64,000 nucleotides of DNA. Source: Aquariibacter albus. Its GTDB lineage: Bacteria > Pseudomonadota > Gammaproteobacteria > Burkholderiales > Burkholderiaceae_C. The first letter of the stretch is position 1. Every line of letters starts with the position of its first letter. The notes beneath the pieces are model-generated. The model had not been told where the DNA came from. It did no database searches and saw nothing but the letters and a program-made list of their open reading frames with translations. The stretch is from assembly GCF_014145335.1 (NCBI RefSeq), contig NZ_JACIVI010000004.1:1-64000 (forward strand), given 5' to 3'. Of the stretch, positions 1 through 7,455 are shown piece by piece. The translations under genes and the position numbers were made by a program.

Positions 1-59
1 GTCTCGCCCTCGCTCAGGATCGCCAGGATCTGGCTCTCTGTGATTCTCGACTTCCTCAT
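1..59 (-). CDS. IS3-family transposase OrfA, N-terminal fragment cut by the window edge
   Basis: Reading the minus strand from an ATG at 57-59 gives MRKSRITESQILAILSEGE and then runs off the left edge. This is the standard opening of the IS3-family OrfA helix-turn-helix protein, which recognises the element's ends and is joined to the OrfB integrase by frameshifting. Only 19 residues are visible, so group and intactness cannot be judged. The 45 bases upstream (60-105) would be the leader and terminal repeat of the element. It lies directly against the IS30 remnant, which suggests one element inserted into or beside another. Confidence 0.75.
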   Translation of the reverse strand, partial: MRKSRITESQILAILSEGE

Positions 60-105
60 CGCTCTTCCTCGAAGATGCGGAAGTCTCCACTTTCAGGTTG
101 TCTAC

Positions 106-399
106 TCAGCGGGGGAGCTTACGGGGCGACACGGCACGCAGCAGCTCGCCTCGTACCCAGCGGCCCAGGGGCGAGTCGAACGCCGTGCCGAGCTTGCGCG
201 ACTTGGCCCTGGACGTCGCTCAGCGCTGCGTGGCCATCGCCTGGGCGCGCGCAGCGCGATACGGGCCACCCAGCGTCGCGTTGCGGGCGAACCGGCGGCA
301 GATCGTGCTGGTGCTGCGCCCCATCTGAGCCGCTATGGCACGGCGGCTCAACCCCTGCTCGGCAAGAAGGCCAAGCTGGGTGCGCTCCTCCAGGCTCAG
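106..399 (-). pseudogene. Decayed IS30-family transposase N-terminus
   Basis: The minus-strand translation starts LSLEERTQLGLLAEQGLSRR and continues with AIAAQMGRSTSTICRRFARN and GGPYRAARAQ. This is the helix-turn-helix and linker region of IS30-family transposases. An in-frame TGA at 220-222 interrupts it. The frame then continues with basic residues to a second stop at 106-108, before any DDE catalytic domain. A stop also lies just upstream of the conserved start, so no intact product is possible. The 400-531 stretch has no gene; it probably holds the element's outer end, which almost touches the stop codon of the neighbouring glycosyltransferase gene. Family assignment comes from the motif alone. 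Confidence 0.75.
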
Positions 400-531
400 G
401 CTCGTCTATCCAGTGGCCACGTGTGCAAGTCGTTGAAGTTGCTGGACGTGTTGGACATCAACTTTGACTCTGCTCTGCAAGAGTCAAGCAATACCCGCCG
501 GGTGCTGCACTTCAGAATTGAAACCGCCACC

Positions 532-1608
532 TCAGTCTAGCAAGTGGTTCAGGCGCAGCTGAAGACGAGCACGCCAATGCGTTGGAGGGGTCAGCTCGGA
601 CCACTTGCGCGGGCGGTCTGGCCGTCGAAGCAGTACCGCTGCGGTCGCCGCATCCAGGGACCGTAAGGCAGACAAATCCCAGTGACAAGGGCCCGCGACC
701 TTGTCGAGGCCACGCAGGGCTTGGCGCATTGCAGGCCCACCGTCTCCCTGCAGCTTGTAGCTGCCGTCTCGGATGCCCAGAGCACCTCGGGCGTGCGGTG
801 AGCCACCCGCAGGACGACTACCGAAGAGCCAGAGGGGTATGACCTGAGCGATCAGCAGGCCGACCAGTTGGCGGCCATCGTTCATGTATCGGCGCCAGAT
901 TCCCGGCTCCGTTGCGATGCGCCAAAGCCATTCAATGCCGACCCTGCGAGCCCACACGGGGGCTCGACTCAGCCGACCAGCGGTGAAGTTCACGACGGCA
1001 CCAAGATGGCTGATCAGCGGTGCCCGCAACCGGGCTCGGTTACGCAGCGCCCAAGCCTGACCCTTGACGGCACCAAGCGCAACGACGAGAAAGTCCGCGC
1101 CGCTCGCATTCAGGGCGGCCAGCGTGGCTTCGTCACTGAGGCTGTCGACATCACCGAAGCCTGCAGCGAAGCCTCCTGCGCCGGTCAATCCTGGAGACAG
1201 GCCCTTGGCATGCTGTTCTGTCAGCTGCGCCGATGCCTCCTCCGCCGCACCGGGTGGCCCGCCGAAAAAGGCAACCTTGAGTGGAGGTCCGGGCAAGCGC
1301 TGCAGGTCCTCAAACAGATCCGAGCCTGCCACCCGCTCCGGCAGCGGCAAGCCGAGCAGGCGTGCTAGCCAGATCAGAGGCTGACCATCAACAAGCACCA
1401 GATCACTCTCCAATACTGAGCGTCTGAACTCGGGTGCGGACTGTGCTGCGATCAGGAAATTGACGTTGACCGTCGAGAGCATGCAGCGTTCCCCCGCGCG
1501 GGCCTTTCTTCGCAGAAGCTCCGCAGCTTCGTGTCGGGTAATGGCATCAAAGGGTAGGCCTAGCAACGCATAGGCGGAGCTCGATACACAAGAATCATTC
1601 ACCGTCAC
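532..1608 (-). CDS. WecG/TagA/CpsF (GT26) glycosyltransferase with C-terminal STAS-like domain
   Basis: This is the last gene of the first EPS operon. Residues about 15-250 form a GT26 domain, with the family landmarks LVDGQPLIWLARLLG, a VAFFGG segment and VALGAVKGQAW. The family transfers a sugar to a polyprenyl-linked acceptor at the inner membrane face. A hydrophobic stretch near 245-262 follows, probably for membrane association. Residues about 275-358 look like a STAS domain: GPCHWDLSALRSLDAATAAV resembles the strand-loop-helix of anti-sigma-antagonist proteins. The usual phosphorylatable Ser position appears altered. The start is GTG at 1608, overlapping the upstream GT2 gene by 14 bases. 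The exact sugar and acceptor are unknown. Confidence 0.85.
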   Translation of the reverse strand: MTVNDSCVSSSAYALLGLPFDAITRHEAAELLRRKARAGERCMLSTVNVNFLIAAQSAPEFRRSVLESDLVLVDGQPLIWLARLLGLPLPERVAGSDLFEDLQRLPGPPLKVAFFGGPPGAAEEASAQLTEQHAKGLSPGLTGAGGFAAGFGDVDSLSDEATLAALNASGADFLVVALGAVKGQAWALRNRARLRAPLISHLGAVVNFTAGRLSRAPVWARRVGIEWLWRIATEPGIWRRYMNDGRQLVGLLIAQVIPLWLFGSRPAGGSPHARGALGIRDGSYKLQGDGGPAMRQALRGLDKVAGPCHWDLSALRSLDAATAAVLLRRPDRPRKWSELTPPTHWRARLQLRLNHLLD

Positions 1609-2830
1609 GTCGGGCCCTTACCCAGTTCGATTGCCGCTTGATTACGAATTGCAGGTAAATCGGTATTTTACGCAGGGCGTAGAGAGGCGCAGCGAGCAAC
1701 TCATGCCCCGCCAGCCAGCTGCGTCCGACTTTGTGCCAGGCAATGAGGACACCGAGCCCAAGTAGGGTCAGTTCGATCATCCCAAGAAAAGCTACCGTAC
1801 CGGTCAGAGATACACTCGGCGCGACCCACGCAAGCACGCCGGCTGCTGCTGTGACGCTTGACAGCGCCATAACCAGCAGGGCTAGGGGGGGGACGGCCAA
1901 GTCCGCAGCCAAGTAGATCAGGCCGACGTCTCGCCGTTGCCAAGCTGCTCGGAGTAATGTGGGCAGCTCGTGAATCAGCGTGCTGAGGTGACCGTGCTCC
2001 CAACGGGTCCGCTGATTGCCTCGGCTCGCATCCTCAGGCGCAAAATAGCTCCACACCCGAGCTTGGGCTAAATATCGAGGTGCTCGACCGATTGCGGCGA
2101 GGTCCAAGCCAAGTTTCATGTCCTCGACGATGTGGCCGCTTGCTAGCGATACCCCTGCTAGACTTTCCCAGGGAAAGGCCATGCCAGTGCCAGTCAACAG
2201 GCAGGGTGCGCCTAAGCGCGCTGAGCCGCGTGGTCGTAAAGAGTTCTTAACTGCCCAGGCGAACCCGGCGATACGTTGGCGTAGACCGGATTGCTCAAAA
2301 TCGACTGGGAGCTGCATTGCGTAATCCGCCTGTACGGGCAGCTTCAGAGCCATACAGGTTCTCGCTAAAAGATCTATTGCATCGGGGGCCAACTGGCAGT
2401 CGGCGTCGATCATGATCAATACCTCTGGTGGCTGCCCGGATGCAAGTAATGCGTTCAACCCGTGGTCTAGTGCGTAGCCCTTCCCTCGCTCCGTTGCGTG
2501 ATGGCGTTCGCTGACTTCAACGCCGGCAGAGCGGGCAACCTCTGCGGTTCGATCGGTGCAGTTGTCAGCCACGACAAGCAAACGATCGCCCGCTTCCAAC
2601 TGTGCGAGAGCCGTCTGCAGCGTGGCTGCAAGGCCCACTGCTTCGTTATGTGCCGGGATCAACAGCGCCAACCGGGGTCGATGTGTCGCTCGGGGGAGCG
2701 GTTGCCCAGCACTCGGCAAGCACGCTGCAAGTACTTGGACCAGCAGGGTTGCAACTGGAACTGCAAGGATGAGCAGCATCAACCCGACAAGCACAGAGAT
2801 AAGCCCTGCTGTTTGACTTGCGTCGCTCAT
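1595..2830 (-). CDS. Membrane-anchored family 2 glycosyltransferase
   Basis: A 411-residue processive-type GT2 enzyme. An N-terminal membrane helix (about 10-35) is followed by the GT-A domain: LALLIPAHNEAVGLAATL, VVADNCTDRT, the metal-binding IDADC, acceptor-site GTGMAF, HIVEDM, and QRTRWEHG, equivalent to the QxxRW motif. Two or three hydrophobic segments occur between about 300 and 370. This layout fits a sugar transferase working at the cytoplasmic membrane on the EPS repeat unit. Its ATG overlaps the upstream GT4 stop by four bases, so the two are probably translationally coupled. Donor and linkage cannot be read from sequence. Confidence 0.9.
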   Translation of the reverse strand: MSDASQTAGLISVLVGLMLLILAVPVATLLVQVLAACLPSAGQPLPRATHRPRLALLIPAHNEAVGLAATLQTALAQLEAGDRLLVVADNCTDRTAEVARSAGVEVSERHHATERGKGYALDHGLNALLASGQPPEVLIMIDADCQLAPDAIDLLARTCMALKLPVQADYAMQLPVDFEQSGLRQRIAGFAWAVKNSLRPRGSARLGAPCLLTGTGMAFPWESLAGVSLASGHIVEDMKLGLDLAAIGRAPRYLAQARVWSYFAPEDASRGNQRTRWEHGHLSTLIHELPTLLRAAWQRRDVGLIYLAADLAVPPLALLVMALSSVTAAAGVLAWVAPSVSLTGTVAFLGMIELTLLGLGVLIAWHKVGRSWLAGHELLAAPLYALRKIPIYLQFVIKRQSNWVRARRDGE

Positions 2831-4083
2831 GCTGCAGGCACGGCCGCATCGACCGCTTGGCGAAACAAGGTGTGCAGTTTGCGAGCTTCGGTATCGATGT
2901 CGTGTCGGGCGAGAACCCGCTCGCGTGCCGAGGAGCCCATACGATTCAAAACGGCATGTGGTGCGTCAAGGAGTTCCTCCAGGGCCAAGCTGAGGGCATC
3001 AACGTCTCCGGCAGGGACCAGCCACCCATCTTTTCCTGGACGGACAAGCTCAGGAATGCCGGCCACATACGTCGAAAGTACTGGACGGCGCAGCGCCATT
3101 GCTTCCATCAGCACCACGGGCAGGCCTTCTGCAAAGCTCGGCAGTACCAGGGCCTGAGCCGATTGAATCTCCTCTCGAACGCGATCGCTACCGATCCAGC
3201 CCGTGATCTCAATCCGGTTCTCCAGGCGATGTTGACGAATCAAGGATTCAACCGCCTCACGGAGCTCGCCATCCCCGGCCAAGACCAAATGGAATGTACG
3301 ACCTCGTGCTGCAATACGGGCAAGCGCTTCAATCAGAAGCAGTTGGCCCTTCTGCTCGCATAGCCTGCCGACGCAGACCAATCGGCCAACCTCCGGCGTT
3401 CGATCCGCCACCGCATGAAAGGTCGGTTCCAGCCCACAGTGCACCACCGCAAACCGCGACCATAGTTCCTGAGGCACCCATCGCATCAGTTGGCTGCGAC
3501 CGTAACTACTGATGGCGACAACCCGATGTGCTGCTCGGATCTTGAGCGGAAGATGCAGGAACAACGGTTTGTCAAACTCCTCCGGGCCATGTACTGTGAA
3601 GCTAAACCCTGGGCCACCCAGCGCCTTTGCCAAGCAAGCAACTGTTGCAGGGTTGGTCCCGAAATGGGCATGCAGGTGATTGATGTTCGAGTCGCGCAGC
3701 CATGTCACAAGTAAGCACGCTTCGGCCAAGTAGACAATATGCAAACCAGTGGATCGAACGGATCCTTGGCCTAAACGCCATGCCAATCGCACAGCCTGCA
3801 TGAAACGCCACGGATGACTCGCAGCAAAGCGGAGCATGGCGACAAGCAAGCCGAGGATTCCCCCGCGCAGCAGATAGCGAGTCTGCTGCCGCTCAGCGTC
3901 GTCAATGGGGTCACTCAACTTGTCATCCCAACCTCTTACTGCAAACCGAGCCACGGGCACGCCTTGGCGTTCTAGAGCAAGAATCTCTCGGCGGATGAAA
4001 GTGTGACTGACCTTGGGGTACTGGTTAACCAGGTACGCAACCCGTACATCGCTAGAATTCAGCCTCTGAGGCAGTGCCACCAT
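2827..4083 (-). CDS. Family 4 glycosyltransferase (WcaL-like)
   Basis: A 418-residue GT-B enzyme. The N-terminal Rossmann domain begins RVAYLVNQYPKVSHTFIRRE, typical of colanic-acid-type GT4 enzymes. The C-terminal donor domain has LVCVGRLCEQKGQLLLIEAL and the EX7E region LPSFAEGLPVVLMEA, followed by GIPELVRPGKDGWLVP. GT4 members use nucleotide sugars and retain anomeric configuration, so a cytoplasmic step in repeat-unit assembly is expected. It overlaps the downstream GT2 gene by four bases and begins 16 bases after the O-antigen-ligase-like gene ends. Which sugar it adds is unknown. Confidence 0.92.
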   Translation of the reverse strand: MVALPQRLNSSDVRVAYLVNQYPKVSHTFIRREILALERQGVPVARFAVRGWDDKLSDPIDDAERQQTRYLLRGGILGLLVAMLRFAASHPWRFMQAVRLAWRLGQGSVRSTGLHIVYLAEACLLVTWLRDSNINHLHAHFGTNPATVACLAKALGGPGFSFTVHGPEEFDKPLFLHLPLKIRAAHRVVAISSYGRSQLMRWVPQELWSRFAVVHCGLEPTFHAVADRTPEVGRLVCVGRLCEQKGQLLLIEALARIAARGRTFHLVLAGDGELREAVESLIRQHRLENRIEITGWIGSDRVREEIQSAQALVLPSFAEGLPVVLMEAMALRRPVLSTYVAGIPELVRPGKDGWLVPAGDVDALSLALEELLDAPHAVLNRMGSSARERVLARHDIDTEARKLHTLFRQAVDAAVPAA

Positions 4084-4099
4084 ATTAACGAACCTCTGC

Positions 4100-5629
4100 T
4101 CAGACAGTCCGCCACCCGGTTGCCGACCATCCGGGTTGGGCCGCGGAGCGCTGATTGGCGAGCTGTGTATAACTCAAACACAGACCGACCACCATTTGAC
4201 ACAGAACCGGGACCGTGCCAATCGGGCTCAACGTGGCGATCGCAACCATTACACCCGCAAGCGTCGCAAAAAGAGTTCTGCCGAGCCAGTCCAACTCGGG
4301 ATCACGTGCTCGGTTCAGCTGCCAAGTTGCGGCTGCGCCAATCAGCGCCGCCAAGAAAGGTCCGGTATAAAAGGCGAGACCAATCAACCCGCTGGAGAGT
4401 GCAATAAGTATGTAAGTGTTGACAAAGTCGATGAAGTCGCCATAGATCACCAAGTGACTAAAGGCGTCATGATAATAGTAATTAAGGTTTCCGAAGAAGG
4501 GATTCTGGGCTATTACTACTAGCGAGGCCTCGAAGAGGTCCTGTCGATACTCGACATTGCTCGAGTCGACGCTGCCGACAAAGGGTAGATAGTCGACCAG
4601 TGTCGCGCCGAGTGGGGTGATGATAAGAAAGGGCAACATCACGAAGCCCCAGCCCGCAAAAGCGCCGATGCGTCGCACGCCGCCCTGACCTGTGCTTATC
4701 GAGAGCACGAGTGCTGTCACTGCTGCCACCCAAGGGCCACGCGAAACAGGTGCGATCAACCCCAGGGTTAAGAGAGTGATCACCACACTGCGTTGTAGGC
4801 GGTTGGTGCTGGGAAGGAATAATGCGAAAGATAGCGCAATCATCATGGCTAGGCCAAGGATCAGCGCATGAATGGCAGGCCCCATCGCACGCAAGGTCGA
4901 TCCACCGCGGAGAAGGTAAGTGCCGAAGCTCTGGTCAGCACCTAAATATATGCCGGTGGATGCGTAAAGTAACCAGCCCTTCGCATACTCGAATACGGCT
5001 ACCGGAGCGATCAGCAGGCATCCCAGTGCAAATGCAGCGAGCACTTCAATTAGGCTTTTCCGGTTGGGTGCAAAACGGCTGAAAGCGTAATATGGTAACC
5101 ACACCTCAATGGCCATCTGAGTGATTTCTCGTGCAATGCCGGTCGTCGATGCGGCGTCCTGAATAAGGGCAATGCGAAGTGTTGCATACGAAAAAAAACA
5201 GAGGTCAGCTATCTTCAGCCAAATATTTCGCGGCGTTTGACCACGTAGGCGCTGACCTGACAATACCAAGGGCAACAGCAGCCCCAAGTTCAGCACTGTG
5301 ATGATGTTGACGTTCAGCAGGTTATTGATTCCCGCGAAGCCGGGCAGCATACTGTTGTTGGCCGGGCTGCACAACAGCAGCAGTGCATAAGCTGCGAGAG
5401 GGTTTTTGTCCCTTTTGTGCAAGAATATTGCGATTAAAAAGGCAAGTGCGCAATATACCCAAAAATTGAAACTTAGGAAGGCGGCAAGCGTGAGCGCGAA
5501 CCATGCACCGCTCCGCCGCCAATAATCTTCGGCAGTCATGGTTCGACTGATGAAGAAATCGCGGCAAAAATGGAGCGTACAAGCGCTGAGCACTAGAATG
5601 ATGATCAGGGCTTTGAGATGGGCGCTCAT
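4100..5629 (-). CDS. O-antigen ligase / Wzy-like polysaccharide polymerase
   Basis: A multi-spanning protein of 509 residues with about ten hydrophobic segments and a large polar loop in the second half, containing SVDSSNVEYRQDLFEASL and NPFFG. This is the arrangement of Wzy_C (O-antigen ligase/polymerase) proteins, which join lipid-linked repeat units on the periplasmic side. I start it at the ATG at 5627-5629 (MSAHLKALIIILVLSAC), because the longer reading to 5746 would run into the xrtB coding region. The gene lies 22 bases after the xrtB stop. Its base composition is much more A/T-rich than the genes to the right, hinting at acquisition. Polymerase rather than ligase is inferred from the EPS context. 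Confidence 0.8.
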   Translation of the reverse strand: MSAHLKALIIILVLSACTLHFCRDFFISRTMTAEDYWRRSGAWFALTLAAFLSFNFWVYCALAFLIAIFLHKRDKNPLAAYALLLLCSPANNSMLPGFAGINNLLNVNIITVLNLGLLLPLVLSGQRLRGQTPRNIWLKIADLCFFSYATLRIALIQDAASTTGIAREITQMAIEVWLPYYAFSRFAPNRKSLIEVLAAFALGCLLIAPVAVFEYAKGWLLYASTGIYLGADQSFGTYLLRGGSTLRAMGPAIHALILGLAMMIALSFALFLPSTNRLQRSVVITLLTLGLIAPVSRGPWVAAVTALVLSISTGQGGVRRIGAFAGWGFVMLPFLIITPLGATLVDYLPFVGSVDSSNVEYRQDLFEASLVVIAQNPFFGNLNYYYHDAFSHLVIYGDFIDFVNTYILIALSSGLIGLAFYTGPFLAALIGAAATWQLNRARDPELDWLGRTLFATLAGVMVAIATLSPIGTVPVLCQMVVGLCLSYTQLANQRSAAQPGWSATGWRTV

Positions 5630-5651
5630 AATGGACGGTTTGCAAACAAGT

Positions 5652-6544
5652 TCAGATTTGGCTCTTGATTGAGTGCTGTCGATTGAGCTGCCGTGCGGCA
5701 AGTACCAATACGCCGTCCATTGCGATGAAAATTGCGAGTGCAACAAGCATCAGCACCATGCCAGCAAGGCCATGAAGAAACCCCTGCCCTGCTTCATCGC
5801 CTAGATGGTAGGTGATTAGCACAAGAATCATGACGCGAATAATGTTCGCCGTGAAAGCGATGGGCGGGATCAGTACCAGCATAAGCATATTGTGTATGAC
5901 GCTTTTGCGTTGCGCGATGTACATGTACAGCACGCCCAGTGCGGACAGGCTGAACATAGAGTTCAATCCGGAGCATGCGTCTGCCACCAGCAGCTGATAT
6001 TGGCCGACCGTCAGCATTACGCCGTTCCGCGCAATAGGGTAGCCTGTCGCGTAAAGGACCTCTTCTGCAATGATTGAAACGTATTGTTTAGATTGGCTGT
6101 CGCAGCGTCGATCATGAAGCCCGGTAGGGGTATCATGAAAATGGTATAAAGTAAAGGGAACCATGCCAGCCGCAAAAGGGGGCGTCCGCCCAGCAGCAGA
6201 AGCACCCCAGCTAGTATGGGTAACTGCGCGGTAAATACGAAAATCGAAAGATCCAGCGCTCTGCCAGATACGTAGAGCAGAAGTCCAGCAATCAGCAATG
6301 GCCAGCCTGCGCGGCAACCTGCACCAACGGATCCAATGACACTATCGCGTTGTCGATAGAAAAGCCACGCGACCACCGCCAGGACGATGGTGCCGTGTCC
6401 TTGTTCCTCACTTTGCCAGATCGTGTTCAGGGCCCACCAGTAGATTGGCAGATATAGCGCCAAAAAACCTAGCAGTGCACTTCCAACAGCATACTGCGCG
6501 GGCTTGAGGCGCCGTGTCCACGAAGCGAGATTCGCCCTGCTCAT
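5652..6544 (-). pseudogene. xrtB: Exosortase B, interrupted by a one-base frameshift
   Basis: The first 152 codons (ATG at 6542-6544 to about 6089) and the next 145 codons (6089 to the stop at 5652) lie in different frames. Joined, they give a 297-residue XrtB with several membrane helices and the signature ADACSGLNSM (catalytic Cys), the Arg in FTANIIRVM, and the His in QGFLHGLAGM. At the junction the original reading appears to be NLKQYVSIIAEEV. The codon pair CTA-AAC fits loss of one A from an AAAA run at 6087-6089. Unshifted, the product ends at 6017, after the first half only, without any catalytic residue. Exosortases are membrane transpeptidases of PEP-CTERM sorting systems. The start overlaps the epsG stop by four bases. 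A sequencing error cannot be excluded. Confidence 0.85.
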
Positions 6545-7455
6545 GCTGAATGACGAAGGCGCGACTTGGCTTTGGTCGTTGGTACATCAACCAATACGGT
6601 GCCGATAGTTGGAGCCCCGACATCCGACAATGCGCCGATCATGTTGCTGAATAGCTTTGCTCGCGTCCGATGGCTGCGAGCGACGGCTAGGGCAGCCCCC
6701 GCGAAACGTGTCATCAGCAGCGAGTCATCTCCAAGTTCAAAAGCAGGCGTGTCGATGATGACGGCATCGAAGGTCGCCATGCTTTGCTCAAGGATACGAT
6801 CGAGCGAGGTCGTGCCTAACAACTCGGCCGGATTGGGGGGCGTCGGTCCCGCGGGCAACACTGCTAAACCCGGTATCCCAGGAATGAAACTAATTGCGCG
6901 GTCATGAACCCTCCCAGCAAGCAGACTTGAAAGGCCTGCGCCCGACTCAAGCTGAAACAGTTGGTGTTGGCGTGGGTTTCTGAGGTCCGCGTCGATCAGT
7001 AGCGTGCGCTCTCCAACTTGAGCAAAAGAAACAGCAAGGTTTGCGGCCAAGTGACTGCGTCCGTCACCCCGCGAGGTGCTGACGATGCTCAGGGCAGTAC
7101 GCTTGCCAGGGGCATTGAACCACCTCAACTGCAATTGGCTGCGTAACGCGCGGATCTGGTCTCCCTCAACTCCGAACGGCTTGTAGGCCGCCACCACCTC
7201 CTCGCTCACCGGCTTATTAGGTCCGGTAGGCAGAAAGGGGTAATTGAACTGCAGCGACAGTGCGTAAACAATGTCAGCCTCTGTCAGTACACCAATGCGA
7301 ACGCCCGCTTCACCGAATCGCAAACCTTCACTCTTTTGGACTTGTAAAACGCGTTCTGCGTCCTGAGGACTTAGGATGCCTGCATCTACCAAAATCGCTC
7401 CGATGGAGCGCTCCGCCGTTCTGGCTTTCGAGTAATTCATGGTCGCGGCGCTCAA
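6541..7455 (-). CDS. epsG: EpsG, chain-length-determinant kinase-like protein
   Basis: A 304-residue bacterial-tyrosine-kinase-type ATPase. Residues about 14-75 form a GspE/MshE-N-like domain (SIGAILVDAGILSPQDAERV). The ATPase part has the P-loop SRGDGRSHLAAN (about 128-139), a Walker A' LLIDADLRNP (about 152-161) and VIIDTPAFE as Walker B. The P-loop has Arg where Lys is usual, and no C-terminal tyrosine cluster is visible. It partners EpsF in controlling EPS polymerisation and export. Translation probably starts at TTG 7455, which has GGAG upstream and overlaps the epsF stop by four bases. ATG at 7440 is the alternative. Confidence 0.9.
   Translation of the reverse strand: MSAATMNYSKARTAERSIGAILVDAGILSPQDAERVLQVQKSEGLRFGEAGVRIGVLTEADIVYALSLQFNYPFLPTGPNKPVSEEVVAAYKPFGVEGDQIRALRSQLQLRWFNAPGKRTALSIVSTSRGDGRSHLAANLAVSFAQVGERTLLIDADLRNPRQHQLFQLESGAGLSSLLAGRVHDRAISFIPGIPGLAVLPAGPTPPNPAELLGTTSLDRILEQSMATFDAVIIDTPAFELGDDSLLMTRFAGAALAVARSHRTRAKLFSNMIGALSDVGAPTIGTVLVDVPTTKAKSRLRHSA

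Noticed and set aside
40-540. A 166-codon plus-strand frame at the left edge
   Set aside because: It is antisense to recognisable IS3 and IS30 transposase sequence and has no similarity of its own.
6081-6095. Programmed -1 frameshift in xrtB
   Set aside because: No X-XXY-YYZ heptamer or obvious downstream stimulator; loss of one A from an AAAA run is simpler. Kept only as a remote possibility.
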